From contig CAMNPM010000005.1 of assembly GCA_946548065.1 (NCBI GenBank), positions 1-64,000 of the forward strand: DNA of 64,000 bases, written 5' to 3'. The position numbers and the translations under genes were made by a program. Numbering within the stretch: position 1 is the first letter of the stretch; each line of letters begins with the position of its first letter. The notes beneath the pieces are model-generated. The model saw nothing but the letters and a program-made list of their open reading frames with translations. It had not been told where the DNA came from and searched no databases. The DNA comes from an uncultured Prevotella sp. Its GTDB lineage: Bacteria > Bacteroidota > Bacteroidia > Bacteroidales > Bacteroidaceae. Positions 9,213 to 19,133 of this stretch are shown here, one piece after another.

Positions 9213-9455
9213 TTAAGGTACGGGGTCGTAGCCTGATCCGCCCCAGGGGTTGCAGCGAAGGATACGCCAGATGGCTAGTGCTAGTCCCTTGAAAGGGCCG
9301 TGCTTAATGATTGCCTGGCGGGCGTATTCGCTACAGGTGGGCGTAAATCTGCACGAAGGTCCCAGCAGGGGAGAAATGGCAATCTGGTAGAAACGGATGG
9401 GCAGGATAAGCACCCATGCCAAAGTTCTCGTTATGTAATGCCACAGTGTTTTCAT
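9213..9455 (-). CDS. yidD: Membrane protein insertion efficiency factor YidD
   Basis: This is an 80-aa small membrane-associated protein that aids YidC-dependent insertion. It has the family core [27 protein letters not shown] and the C-terminal [15 protein letters not shown] chose ATG 9455 ([10 protein letters not shown]), which overlaps the rnpA stop by 4 bp. The longer frame would be an artefact of the rnpA overlap. Confidence 0.95.
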   Translation of the reverse strand: MKTLWHYITRTLAWVLILPIRFYQIAISPLLGPSCRFTPTCSEYARQAIIKHGPFKGLALAIWRILRCNPWGGSGYDPVP

Positions 9456-9835
9456 AACTTCTCTGGCATTCTTTGCAGCAGGTTGCATACCCGCTTCTCC
9501 ACCTCTTTTGTGCTGATGTGCTGGTCTGACAGCCATACAAAGGCAAGCAGTAGTTGCTGGTCGGCAGGCAGTGCGTCGTATAGCTGTTGCTTGTGATGCC
9601 TGTAGGCTTCGCGCACCTGACGCTTCACGCGATTGCGGTCGACGGCATGCTTGAATCGCTTCTTGGGTACACTGATGAGTATTTCTACGGGTGAGTCGTA
9701 TTCTGTTCGTCCCTTCTTCATGAAGACCACTCTCAATGGAAAGGCAGCCATGGAAAGGCTTCCTCCTCCAAAGAGCGTTTCTATCAGTTTTCGGCTGACC
9801 ATGCGCTCCCGTTTTCTCAGTGTAGGAGCCGTCAT
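9452..9835 (-). CDS. rnpA: Ribonuclease P protein component
   Basis: This basic protein cofactor of RNase P works in tRNA 5' maturation. The RNR-type motif [19 protein letters not shown] (about residues 59-77) is diagnostic. I chose ATG 9835 ([12 protein letters not shown]), giving 127 aa. An upstream ATG in the frame would overlap hemD. It sits between hemD and yidD and is coupled to yidD by ATGA. Confidence 0.95.
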   Translation of the reverse strand: MTAPTLRKRERMVSRKLIETLFGGGSLSMAAFPLRVVFMKKGRTEYDSPVEILISVPKKRFKHAVDRNRVKRQVREAYRHHKQQLYDALPADQQLLLAFVWLSDQHISTKEVEKRVCNLLQRMPEKL

Positions 9836-9851
9836 ATAATTAAGGTATATG

Positions 9852-10601
9852 TTAACCTTGCTTCTCCAACAGGAAGTGCTGTAGGGCACTTGTCATCGAC
9901 GGATACTTCTCAGAGGGAGCCTCCAAGTCGAGTCGAAGTCCGGCATCCTTTACAGCCTTGGCCGTGGCAGGCCCAAAGGTGGCTATTGCAATATCGCCCT
10001 GGTTGAAGTCGGGGAAGTTCTTGGTCAGTGACTCGATACCTGACGGACTAAAGAAAATCAGCATGTCGTAGTCGAAGTTCTTTACTTCTTCGGGCGTGAA
10101 ATCGTTGCTGACGGTGCGATACATCACACACTCGCGATGATTCAGCTTCTTGGCTTCAAGCAACTGGGCGACGGTGTCGTTGTGGACATCGCTCATGGGA
10201 ACCAAATACTTCTCTGACTTGTGTTTGGCCATTGTGGGTATCAGGTCGTCAATCTTACCTGTTGTTCCAAAGAACACCTTACGCTTGCGATACTGCACAT
10301 ACTTCTGAATATAGAGCGAGATGGTCTCTGTGACACAAAAATACTTCATGTCCTCAGGGATGGCTACTCGCAGCTCCTTAGCCATTGTGAAGAAGTGGTC
10401 GATAGCATGGCGGGAGGTGAAAACAATAGCCGAATAGTCTAGTATGTTTATCTTTTGTGCACGGAAATCCTTGGTGGAAATTCCTTCAACCTTGATAAAG
10501 GGGCGGAATACGAGCTCTACCCCGAACTTGCTGGCGATGTCGTAGTAAGGCGACTTCTCGCTTGATGGTTTAGGTTGCGAAACCAGAATCTTCTTAATCA
10601 T
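9852..10601 (-). CDS. hemD: Uroporphyrinogen-III synthase
   Basis: This tetrapyrrole-pathway enzyme cyclises hydroxymethylbilane with inversion of ring D. At 249 aa it has the two-lobed HemD pattern. VFTSRHAIDHFF is in the first lobe, and FFSPSGIESL followed by IATFGPATAKAVKDAGL is in the second. Sequence identity across HemD is low, and this call rests on these motifs. The hemD-rnpA-yidD order is familiar in Bacteroidales. It sits 7 bp after the DUF4271 gene. Confidence 0.92.
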   Translation of the reverse strand: MIKKILVSQPKPSSEKSPYYDIASKFGVELVFRPFIKVEGISTKDFRAQKINILDYSAIVFTSRHAIDHFFTMAKELRVAIPEDMKYFCVTETISLYIQKYVQYRKRKVFFGTTGKIDDLIPTMAKHKSEKYLVPMSDVHNDTVAQLLEAKKLNHRECVMYRTVSNDFTPEEVKNFDYDMLIFFSPSGIESLTKNFPDFNQGDIAIATFGPATAKAVKDAGLRLDLEAPSEKYPSMTSALQHFLLEKQG

Positions 10602-10608
10602 CAGAGTA

Positions 10609-11625
10609 CTAAAAATTTATTTTCAAACTATTTGCCGTTATCTCCAATGCAGTCCAGAGGGAAAGCAAAGGAACGATTTCGAGGGTGCAAAAGTACAAAA
10701 AAATCTGCAATCTGACAACTAAATGTCGGAAAAAGATGGTGTAACACTTGTAAATCGTTAGTATTTTAACGATTCCTAATATAATAAAGCAATAAATGAT
10801 GACATTTTGTTGTGTCAACCCGAAGTATGCCTGTAAGACGACGGCAGGGAAAAGTAGTATGCCTTCCAGTGATGTGATGAAGAGAAATGACTTGATCCAC
10901 TGTACGTTTCTTTTACCTCCGAAGAATACTATGTTGACAATGGAATAGAGTGCCAATTTTAGCAGGAAATAACCCGTTATCAAAGCCAGGAAGATGGCTA
11001 TTAGGTAATATTTCGATTTCAGTACGAAGGTGTCGCCAAAGAGACCGATAGTATACAGATAACACAGCAGTGCAATGTGAGTGCAGGTCAGAAATGCCAG
11101 AAAAGTCTGAAAGCGAAGTTCGTTGGTAGTCTCGCTCACGTCGCTTGTGCTCTCACCGAGCCAGACAAGGCTTTTGGCTTGCCGGATAATAAAGCCACGC
11201 GCATTGGCGATGGATATGACTGCCATCATGAAGCATACAAGCAGTAGGGCGGTGATGACGTTGTCACCGCTGATGCTATAGTTGATAGGATCGCCAGCCA
11301 CGCCGTAGCGACCTCCTGGCAGTTCGGGATGGAACAACGTGTCTTTCGAGAAGAACCCTTCGCGATAATACTGTGGCAGTTGCGCATCGAGCAGGTTGCG
11401 CCCTTTGTCATGTCCTGGCAGATGCAGGGTGTCTGGACGCTGGCTCCAGCGTATTTCCGATGGTTTGAAGTGGGCTTGTATGGCAGAGTCCTGCTGTGCA
11501 GGTGTGGCATTGCGAGGCAGCCAGCTGAGTACCATCTTAGGCGTAAGTACGGTGCGCTGGGGGACTGCTGAGTCTCCCGGCACACTAGTATTTCCGTGGG
11601 CGATGCTATCCTGCTGCAGTACCAT
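10609..11625 (-). CDS. DUF4271 multi-spanning membrane protein
   Basis: A soluble N-terminus (about 1-120, rich in Pro, Gln and Ser) precedes at least six hydrophobic helices up to the C-terminus. This is the architecture of the Bacteroidetes DUF4271 family, which regularly precedes hemD. Its biochemical role is unknown. The gene lies 4 bp after metK and 7 bp before hemD, so it belongs to this operon. Confidence 0.8.
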   Translation of the reverse strand: MVLQQDSIAHGNTSVPGDSAVPQRTVLTPKMVLSWLPRNATPAQQDSAIQAHFKPSEIRWSQRPDTLHLPGHDKGRNLLDAQLPQYYREGFFSKDTLFHPELPGGRYGVAGDPINYSISGDNVITALLLVCFMMAVISIANARGFIIRQAKSLVWLGESTSDVSETTNELRFQTFLAFLTCTHIALLCYLYTIGLFGDTFVLKSKYYLIAIFLALITGYFLLKLALYSIVNIVFFGGKRNVQWIKSFLFITSLEGILLFPAVVLQAYFGLTQQNVIIYCFIILGIVKILTIYKCYTIFFRHLVVRLQIFLYFCTLEIVPLLSLWTALEITANSLKINF

Positions 11626-11629
11626 TTAG

Positions 11630-12889
11630 TCAGATTCCGAATTCGCGCTTGATATCATCGATGCGGTCAAGCTTTTCCCAGGTGAATAGCTCTACGTCGA
11701 TGGTTTTTGTTTCATGGTAGCGGCTGGAAAAGGTTTTCTTCACCACCTCAGGCTGTCGCCCCATATGTCCATAGGCTGCCGTCTCCAAGTACATAGGTTG
11801 GCGCAGCTTCAAGGTGCGCTCGATGGCTTTCGGGCGCAGGTCGAACAGCTTCTCAATGCGCTTGGCAATCTCACCGTCAGTCATGTTGACCTTCGATCGG
11901 CCGTATGTGTTCACGTAGATATTCATGGGTTTGGCTACACCAATGGCATAGCTCACCTGAACAAGCATCTCGTCTGCTACACCTGCAGCCACCATGTTCT
12001 TGGCTATATGGCGGGCTGCATAGGCAGCAGACCGGTCGACCTTCGACGAGTCCTTGCCCGAGAAAGCTCCGCCTCCGTGGGCACCCTTGCCTCCATAGGT
12101 GTCGACGATAATTTTGCGGCCGGTGAGTCCGGTGTCACCATGAGGTCCGCCAATGACAAACTTGCCTGTGGGGTTGACGTAATACTTGATGTCGTCACCA
12201 AACAGTGCGAGTACTTTCTCAGAGTGGATTTTGGATTTGACGCGGGGAATCAGGATGTTGATTACATCGTCCTTGATGCGTGCCAGCATCCGCTCGTCGT
12301 TTGCGTCAAAGTCGTCATGCTGGGTAGAGACTACAATGGTGTCGATGCGCTCGGGGATGCCGAAATCACTGTACTGAACGGTAACCTGACTCTTGGCATC
12401 CGGGCGCAGATAGGTCATCGTCTGGCCTTCTTTCCGAATCTCGGACAAGGTGCGCATAATCAGGTGGGCAATGTCAAGCGATACGGGCATCAGGCTCTCC
12501 GTCTCGTTGGTGGCATAGCCGAACATCATACCCTGATCGCCAGCACCCTGTTCGTCCTCGTCGCCATTGTCTACGCCGCGGTTGATGTCCTCGCTCTGCT
12601 CGTGGATAGCCGTTAGAATACCACACGAGTTGCCGTCGAACTGATATTCAGCTTTGGTATAGCCTATCTTCTTGATGGTGTTCCTGGCTATGGTCTGTAA
12701 GTCGATATAGACCTCACTACGTACCTCACCCATGATAACCACTTGTCCTGTGGTGACAAATGTCTCGCAAGCCACGCGAGCCTTGGAGTCGTAGGCCAGA
12801 AACTGGTCCAGAATTGCGTCACTTATCTGGTCGGCCACCTTGTCGGGATGGCCCTCGCTTACTGATTCTGAAGAAAACAAATAACTCAT
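11630..12889 (-). CDS. metK: S-adenosylmethionine synthetase
   Basis: This enzyme makes SAM from methionine and ATP. Of its 419 aa, [21 protein letters not shown] marks the N-terminus, [10 protein letters not shown] the substrate loop and [21 protein letters not shown] the phosphate-binding C-terminal domain. I chose ATG 12889 because the frame upstream runs through the promoter. It is the first gene of the leftward operon, with a TACCTTTG box 21 bp upstream. Confidence 0.97.
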   Translation of the reverse strand: MSYLFSSESVSEGHPDKVADQISDAILDQFLAYDSKARVACETFVTTGQVVIMGEVRSEVYIDLQTIARNTIKKIGYTKAEYQFDGNSCGILTAIHEQSEDINRGVDNGDEDEQGAGDQGMMFGYATNETESLMPVSLDIAHLIMRTLSEIRKEGQTMTYLRPDAKSQVTVQYSDFGIPERIDTIVVSTQHDDFDANDERMLARIKDDVINILIPRVKSKIHSEKVLALFGDDIKYYVNPTGKFVIGGPHGDTGLTGRKIIVDTYGGKGAHGGGAFSGKDSSKVDRSAAYAARHIAKNMVAAGVADEMLVQVSYAIGVAKPMNIYVNTYGRSKVNMTDGEIAKRIEKLFDLRPKAIERTLKLRQPMYLETAAYGHMGRQPEVVKKTFSSRYHETKTIDVELFTWEKLDRIDDIKREFGI

Positions 12890-12909
12890 AATTCTATTCT
12901 TTTTGGGTG

Positions 12910-12917
12910 CAAAGGTA
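12910..12917 (-). promoter_or_regulatory. -7 promoter element of metK
   Basis: TACCTTTG on the minus strand, consensus TAnnTTTG, lies directly after the terminator hairpin of the M16 gene. Confidence 0.6.
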
Positions 12918-12918
12918 C

Positions 12919-12955
12919 AAATAAACGGCGGATTATCCAAATCCGCCGTTTATTT
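12919..12955 (-). terminator. Terminator of the TonB receptor/M16 unit
   Basis: AAATAAACGGCGGAT (12919-12933) and ATCCGCCGTTTATTT (12941-12955) are a perfect 15-bp inverted repeat with a 7-nt loop. The A/T ends supply U tracts in both directions. It lies 27 bp past the M16 stop. Confidence 0.88.
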
Positions 12956-12982
12956 TTCACTTGTCCAATATTACTTTTTACC

Positions 12983-15808
12983 TTATTTTGTTTCAGGTAG
13001 CATGACAACTTCTAAGTGGTTGCCGCTCTTGAGCAGCTGGTTCAGGAAGTCACGCACTGAATCTGTGGTCATAGCTTCGACTGTTTTCTTGTAGTCGCTA
13101 TACACATCCAGGCCATAGTCCTTATAGGTTGTGATGGTGTTGATCCAGTAGCTGTTCTTCTTGGCATCCACGTCTATCTGTTTCAGCATGTATTCCTTCA
13201 CCTTCTGCAGCAGGTCGGGGTCAACAGCCTTCTGCATGTTGGCTATACCCTCCCGCAACAGACGTACGGCTGTCTCTTGCTTGTCAGGATTCATGGGGCA
13301 GTAAGCCTGCAGCTGGGCCTTGGCCTGATGGCTGCTGTTGTTGAAGCCACCATAGGCACCGCACGAGTAGGCTGCGCTCTCGTCCTCACGTATAGTCTTC
13401 AGGTAAATCATGGAGAGCACCTGGCCTACAGCGTCAATCTTGACGATATTGTCCAGGGTATAAGGCATGTCGGCATACCATATTTCATAAGCTGTTGCCT
13501 TAGGAGACTCGGTCTTAACCTTGAAATGATTATTGACCTCGCCCTTGAACAGTGTCTGGATTTCATTGAAGTCGTCGGCCTTGGCATCCGTTGCAGGCAG
13601 CGAAGCCACATACTGCTCAATGAGTGGACGAATGGCCTGCTCGTCGAAGTTGCCTGCAATCACAAAGGTGAACTGGCCGGCGTTCTGAAAACGCTCCTTG
13701 GCTATCTGCAGGATGCGGTCGTAGTTGATGTCCTTCAGGTCTTTCACATCCAGCTCAGTGTAGCGGGGATTGTGGGCATACAAGTTAGCCGACAGCGAGT
13801 CGGAGAACACGGCTTTGGGTGACAACGACTTGTTCTTCAGGGCCATGTCGAGCTGAGTCATCAGGTTCTGGAACTGCTTGTCATCCTTCTTGATATTGGT
13901 GAAGTAGAGATATGACATCTGGAACATGGTTTCAATATCCTTCGGTGTAGAGTGAGCCGTCAGATACTGGCGGGTGTTGCCCAGCGTCAGGTCGGCATCG
14001 CACTCCTTACCAGCCAGTGCCTTCTGCAGCTCAGTGTAAGAGAAGTTACCCAGCCCACTCATACCTATTGCAGTGTCAAATACCTTTAGGTTGGTATAGT
14101 CGGCAGCACCGTACATCGACTTGCCACCCATGGCAAAGGCCTGCATCTGCACTTCGTCGTCCTTGAAGTCTGTCTTCTTCAGAATCACGGTGGCACCGTT
14201 CGAGAGCGTCAGCTCTTTGTAGCCGAAGGTCTTGTTCTCTGCCTCGCTCACAATCTTTCCAGCCTTGATGGTGGCAACATCTACCAGAGGCTCGTCTTTG
14301 ACGTTGTCCACGTATGCCTCTATCTTTTCAGCGCGGGCAGCAGCTACGGCAGCAGCCATGTCCTTCTCGGTAGGATAGACATTGCCTTCCTTCTCCTGAG
14401 CCATAATCATGACAACGAGATTGCTATCCGTTTCGCTAATCAGTTCGGGCAGCATCTGGTTGATAGCCTGTACGGGAATGTTGGGGGCAAGCTGCTGCAT
14501 GGTCTGATAGAGCACGTCCAATGGGGGAATAGGCTCGTTAGTCAGATAGTGGTCGCGATAGGCATTGCCGAACTCGTCGTTCTTGCGCTTGTCGCGGTTA
14601 GTGTAGCTTTTCTCCAGACCGCTCAGATAGTCAGCCTTGGCACGCTCGTACTCCGTAGCGGTGAAACCGAACTTACGGACTCGCATGGCCTCACGGTAGA
14701 GTGCTTGCATGGTCTCTATCTCTTTTCCCTCCTTGGGAATGCCAATCAGCTCGAAGCAGTCCTTGGTCCTGGAGAGCAAATAGTGACTGTCACTGGCAAA
14801 ACCTTGGAAGAAGGGGCAGGCTGCATCCTGCGTCATCTCTGACAGGCGCTGGTTGATCATCTGCGAGATGACGCTGAAGGCATAGTCCTGAATGAGGTAG
14901 GTCATTGACGACTTCTCCTCGGGCTTAGTAGCTTCGTGCTTCATCATCACCCAGATGTTGGCCATCTGCATCTCCTTGTCTTTCTCGAAGACATAGATAG
15001 CCTCCTTGTTGTCGGGAACGGCCTCGGGCACTACCTTTGGTGCATCAGGGGCAACCTTAATGCCGGAGAAGAGCTCCTTGATCTTGGCTTCCATGTGGTC
15101 TACATCGACATCACCGACAACGATGATTGCCTGATTGTCCGGACGATACCATTTCTGATAGTAGGCCCGCAGGGTCTGGGGCTTGAAACTGTCGATGACC
15201 GACATCAAACCGATGGGCAAACGTACGCCATACTTTGAACCGGGATATACCTTAGGCAGGGCGCGCTGGAGCATTCGCTGTGAGGGCCCTTCTCCCAAGC
15301 GCCACTCGTTGTGTACCACGTCGCGCTCCTTGTCTATCTCGTCAGCTTCCAGCAAAAGGCCGTTCGACCAGTCCTTCAGTATCAGCAGACACGAGTCGAG
15401 TGCCGTAGCTCGTTTGGTGGGTACGTTGCAGACGCGGTAGACGGTCTGGTCAATAGAAGTATAGGCATTCAGGTCAGAGCCAAACTCGACACCCAGCGAA
15501 CGGGTGAATTCTATGATACCATTGCCCTTGAAGTGTTCAGAGCCGTTGAAGGCCATGTGCTCCAGGAAGTGAGCCAGACCGCGCTGCGATTCATCCTCGT
15601 TGATGGAACCCACGCGCTGGGCAATGTAGAAATTGGCCACATGTTCAGGATACTCATTGTGGCGGATGTAATAAGTCAGTCCGTTGTCCAGTTTTCCGAT
15701 TCGTACGGCGGGATCGACGGGAATGGGCGGCAGCTGCATTACCTGCGCTACCAAAACTGTCGCACTGAAACTCAGAGCGACAGCCAGGAATAAATTCTTG
15801 AAGTTCAT
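12983..15808 (-). CDS. M16 family zinc metallopeptidase
   Basis: This exported pitrilysin/insulinase-type protease of 941 aa has an N-terminal signal peptide (about 1-22). The inverted zinc site HFLEH lies in GLAHFLEHMAFNGSEHF (about 82), with the expected downstream Glu region near DVVHNEW. Two M16 halves follow, as expected for a single-chain clamshell enzyme that degrades peptides. It begins 10 bp after the TonB receptor stop, so the pair is probably cotranscribed. Confidence 0.93.
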   Translation of the reverse strand: MNFKNLFLAVALSFSATVLVAQVMQLPPIPVDPAVRIGKLDNGLTYYIRHNEYPEHVANFYIAQRVGSINEDESQRGLAHFLEHMAFNGSEHFKGNGIIEFTRSLGVEFGSDLNAYTSIDQTVYRVCNVPTKRATALDSCLLILKDWSNGLLLEADEIDKERDVVHNEWRLGEGPSQRMLQRALPKVYPGSKYGVRLPIGLMSVIDSFKPQTLRAYYQKWYRPDNQAIIVVGDVDVDHMEAKIKELFSGIKVAPDAPKVVPEAVPDNKEAIYVFEKDKEMQMANIWVMMKHEATKPEEKSSMTYLIQDYAFSVISQMINQRLSEMTQDAACPFFQGFASDSHYLLSRTKDCFELIGIPKEGKEIETMQALYREAMRVRKFGFTATEYERAKADYLSGLEKSYTNRDKRKNDEFGNAYRDHYLTNEPIPPLDVLYQTMQQLAPNIPVQAINQMLPELISETDSNLVVMIMAQEKEGNVYPTEKDMAAAVAAARAEKIEAYVDNVKDEPLVDVATIKAGKIVSEAENKTFGYKELTLSNGATVILKKTDFKDDEVQMQAFAMGGKSMYGAADYTNLKVFDTAIGMSGLGNFSYTELQKALAGKECDADLTLGNTRQYLTAHSTPKDIETMFQMSYLYFTNIKKDDKQFQNLMTQLDMALKNKSLSPKAVFSDSLSANLYAHNPRYTELDVKDLKDINYDRILQIAKERFQNAGQFTFVIAGNFDEQAIRPLIEQYVASLPATDAKADDFNEIQTLFKGEVNNHFKVKTESPKATAYEIWYADMPYTLDNIVKIDAVGQVLSMIYLKTIREDESAAYSCGAYGGFNNSSHQAKAQLQAYCPMNPDKQETAVRLLREGIANMQKAVDPDLLQKVKEYMLKQIDVDAKKNSYWINTITTYKDYGLDVYSDYKKTVEAMTTDSVRDFLNQLLKSGNHLEVVMLPETK

Positions 15809-15818
15809 TGGTTTAATA

Positions 15819-18800
15819 TTAGTTGAAATAGTATTTCACTCCAATCTGTAGGCGCCAGCACTGGCCATAGCTATGATTGTAGTCCCATGTGCTCTTCAAG
15901 AGCGAGCCGTCGTTGGAGGTATTCATGCGGTAGATGGGTACGCCATTCTCTTTCTTTGCCACGCTCAGCAGGCGGATAACGTTGTTCGACATACCGGGAG
16001 CATACTTCTGTACGCCCCACTTCGAGTTGAGCAGGTTTCCGATGTTCTCGAGGTTGGCAATGAGCTGCAGTTTATGACGGGTGTTGCCAATCTTCAGGTC
16101 GAAGTCGTGCGCCCACTTGAAATCAAAGGTGTGCACCCAGGGAGCACGTGCCGAGTAGGCTTCTGCATATTCGCCCTTGTGGCTCTTCAGGTAGTCGTCC
16201 TGCTCCACATAGTTCCAGAAGGCGACGCGGTCATCATCGCTGACAAACTTGATTTCCGAGTCGTCGCGGGGAATGTACATCAGGTCGTAGGCCAGTCCGT
16301 CACCGTTCAGGTCGTTCGAGTAGCAATAGCTCCAGCCCGAGGGCGAGTAGCCGCTATAGAACAGCGAGTAGTGATCCTTGCCCCACTTATAGCTGACATT
16401 GGCGATGATGCGGTCGGGTGTTACGTAGCTCGATGGACGCACGTCGGTAACGTTTGGTCCGTTGACCGTGTGCAGATACTGCCATGCTGCCGAGGCATTC
16501 GAGCCAGGCATGCCAGTTACCTCCTTGTTCACGGTGTGTGTATAGGCTGCCATGATGCGCAGGTCCTTGATGGGCTCGGCATTCAGCTGCAGGCTGGCGG
16601 TGATACCATATCCTTTGCTGTTGTTGGTTAGTACACATACGTTCGAGTAGTTGGTGTAGTAGTTCCAGTCAGCCTTGTTCGACGGATAGATATAGCGGTT
16701 GTCTGCACCCTTGAAGCGTTCCCATGTCTCGTCGGGGTTCTTCTGGTTCCAGTTGTCCAGATGGACGGCATTGATGTGCTTGGTGTACATAAACTCACCC
16801 GTCAGTGTGAGGGGGAACGACACGGGGACTACATAGTCGATGCCTATCGAAGTCTTCCATTCCTGCGGCATCTTGAAGTTGTGGTCTACACCGGCAACGG
16901 CAGAAGGAATCACACCATTCGGATCCATGCTGACGGGAGCACCCAGCTTGTCGCGAATGCCAGCCACATCGGTGGTCAGCCCTCCTGCAAAGTTAGCCAG
17001 ACGGGCATCTCCCTGTCGGGCAATGACAAGGTTTTGGATCATACCCGAGTTGGAGGGCATATTGGTGAAGAATACCAGTGGCAGACGTCCTACGAAGATA
17101 CCCGTACCACCGCGCACCTTCAGCTGGCGGTCGCCAAAGACATCCCATGAGAAGCCGATACGCGGAGAAATCTGAATGTGAGTCTTGGGCCATGAACCCA
17201 CGTCGAGGTGACGACCTCCGAAATCCAGGTCATAAAGTGCCTTGTTGAAAATCAGGTCGCTCTTGTTGAAGGCGATGTTGTCGAAGCGGATACCGGCAGT
17301 CAGCTTCAGGTTGTCCAGCGCGTTCCACTCGTCTTGCAGGTAGAGTCCCATCTGGTTGAAGCGCACCTTGGCTTGTGGATTGGTTTCGCCGTCATAGCCG
17401 TAGGCCAGTGCCACACCAATGGGGGCTGCACCGTCCATGAAGTCCTGCATCGATGCATAGCGGTAGTAACCCGTACCCTGGCGCATGTAGCTGTTGTAGG
17501 CTATCTGGTGCTCGAAATTCAGGCCGGCCGTCAGCTTGTGTGCTCCCAGATAGTAGGTAAAGTTGTCGTTGACGGTCAGAATCTTGTTCTGTACGCGATT
17601 GTTATAGGTGAATAGCTCATAGCCCAGCGTCATATATGGGTCGCCATCTTTGAAGATGTCTATCATGGGGAAAATGCTGGAGTTAGAACCACGCGGATCG
17701 TCTTGGTTTGAATAGGTGATGAGCAGCTGGTTGCTGATGTTGTTGCCGAAACGGCTGTTCAGGTCGGCAGAGAAGGTAGTTACCTTGTTCTGCAGCGAAT
17801 AGAATGAATTGGCAAATGCCATTGAGTTGATACTGATACATGCCGAGGTCAGACCGCCTACATCACGCGACGATGCATTGGGGGTCATCCATTTCTCGTT
17901 GTTAGTATGGTTGAAGCGCAGGGCCAGATGGTGGTTGTTGGTGATGTTCCAGTCCAGACGGGCCAGGTACTTGTTGTTGGTGATACCACCAGGATAGCTG
18001 TTGGCTGATCCTGTGTCGTAGCCATATATGTTCTTTACGTATTCAGAGATCATGTTCATGTCGCTCAGCAGCGTTCGCGAGGTGTAGGTCTTGCTGTCGG
18101 CACCTTCGCCTGTAGCATCGGGGTGCCAGTAGGTAGGCACGTTCTCAGACACTGAGCGCTCATAGTTGGCAAAGAAGAACAGTTTGTCCTTGATGATAGG
18201 ACCACCCAGGGTGAAGCCAAAAGACTTTTGCTCATCCGGGTTGGGTTCGGCATTCTGCTTGCCGTCCACACGGTTGCCGTGCAGGTCCTCACTGGTATAA
18301 TAGAAGTAGGCTGTTCCTTTGAACGTGTTCGTTCCCGACTTGGTGACGGCGTTGATGCCGCCTCCCACGAAGTTTGACTGTCGCACATCGTAAGGCGACA
18401 CCACAACCTGTACCTCGTCGATGGCATCCATTGATACGGGCATGCCTCCACCGGGCAGGTCGCTCGACAGACCGAAGTTGTTGTTGAGGTTGGCACCGTC
18501 CAGCGTGAAGTTGCTCGAACGGCCGCTGCTACCGGCGAAGCTGTTGGAACCGCCATAGTAGGGCGACAGTTTCACAATGTCGCCAATGCCGCGACTGATG
18601 GTTGGCAGCTCCTGGATGATACGGTTGTTGATATTGGTTGAGGCTCCGGTTTTCTCGGCGGTAAACTTTGATGCCTTGCCGCTGACTACTACTTCGGACA
18701 GCTCGGTGGTGTTCTCGTTGAGCCGCACGTTCAACTCGTATGTCTCGGCCAACTCGAGCTCAATGCCTTGGAATACCTTGGAGTCATAGCCGATGTAGCT

Positions 18801-19043
18801 CACCGTGACAGTGTAGGGCCCCCCATTACGCATACCTTGGATGGTGAAACGACCGCTGGTGTTGGTCACGGCGGCGTATTTCGTTCCTGAGGGTTCATGG
18901 GTGGCTTGGATTGTTGCACCAATCACTTCTTCCTTGGTGTCTTCCATGATCACTTTTCCGCTCAGGGCAGAGGTGGTGACCTGGGCCAATAGTGTCAACG
19001 TCGATGTCAACATCAAGGCCATTAAAAATAGTTTCTTTTGCAT
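15819..19043 (-). CDS. Oar-like TonB-dependent outer-membrane receptor
   Basis: The start ATG 19043 gives MQKKLFLMALM, a clean signal peptide. The longer reading begins with TTG. A carboxypeptidase-regulatory-like domain (about 25-105, SGKVIMEDTKEEVIGATI) is followed by a plug with TLDGANLNNNFGL and DAIDEVQVVVSPYDVRQSNF. The long barrel ends in the aromatic signature GVKYYFN. This matches the Oar type rather than SusC, and no SusD partner is present. The ligand is unknown, and pairing with an M16 protease suggests peptides. Confidence 0.9.
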   Translation of the reverse strand: MQKKLFLMALMLTSTLTLLAQVTTSALSGKVIMEDTKEEVIGATIQATHEPSGTKYAAVTNTSGRFTIQGMRNGGPYTVTVSYIGYDSKVFQGIELELAETYELNVRLNENTTELSEVVVSGKASKFTAEKTGASTNINNRIIQELPTISRGIGDIVKLSPYYGGSNSFAGSSGRSSNFTLDGANLNNNFGLSSDLPGGGMPVSMDAIDEVQVVVSPYDVRQSNFVGGGINAVTKSGTNTFKGTAYFYYTSEDLHGNRVDGKQNAEPNPDEQKSFGFTLGGPIIKDKLFFFANYERSVSENVPTYWHPDATGEGADSKTYTSRTLLSDMNMISEYVKNIYGYDTGSANSYPGGITNNKYLARLDWNITNNHHLALRFNHTNNEKWMTPNASSRDVGGLTSACISINSMAFANSFYSLQNKVTTFSADLNSRFGNNISNQLLITYSNQDDPRGSNSSIFPMIDIFKDGDPYMTLGYELFTYNNRVQNKILTVNDNFTYYLGAHKLTAGLNFEHQIAYNSYMRQGTGYYRYASMQDFMDGAAPIGVALAYGYDGETNPQAKVRFNQMGLYLQDEWNALDNLKLTAGIRFDNIAFNKSDLIFNKALYDLDFGGRHLDVGSWPKTHIQISPRIGFSWDVFGDRQLKVRGGTGIFVGRLPLVFFTNMPSNSGMIQNLVIARQGDARLANFAGGLTTDVAGIRDKLGAPVSMDPNGVIPSAVAGVDHNFKMPQEWKTSIGIDYVVPVSFPLTLTGEFMYTKHINAVHLDNWNQKNPDETWERFKGADNRYIYPSNKADWNYYTNYSNVCVLTNNSKGYGITASLQLNAEPIKDLRIMAAYTHTVNKEVTGMPGSNASAAWQYLHTVNGPNVTDVRPSSYVTPDRIIANVSYKWGKDHYSLFYSGYSPSGWSYCYSNDLNGDGLAYDLMYIPRDDSEIKFVSDDDRVAFWNYVEQDDYLKSHKGEYAEAYSARAPWVHTFDFKWAHDFDLKIGNTRHKLQLIANLENIGNLLNSKWGVQKYAPGMSNNVIRLLSVAKKENGVPIYRMNTSNDGSLLKSTWDYNHSYGQCWRLQIGVKYYFN

Positions 19044-19072
19044 ATTGATCAATATTAATTCGTATTTGCGTG

Positions 19073-19080
19073 CAAAATTA
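19073..19080 (-). promoter_or_regulatory. -7 promoter element of the TonB receptor
   Basis: TAATTTTG on the minus strand, about 30 bp before the ATG at 19043, within a strongly AT-rich spacer. Confidence 0.5.
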
Positions 19081-19133
19081 ATTAATTTTTTAGAAAATAA
19101 GTAATTTTTGCTGGATTTTTTGCTATCTGTAAC

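Noticed and set aside
15819..19043. TonB receptor considered as SusC of a glycan locus
   Set aside because: No SusD partner or glycosidase is adjacent, and the domain order and motifs fit the Oar type.
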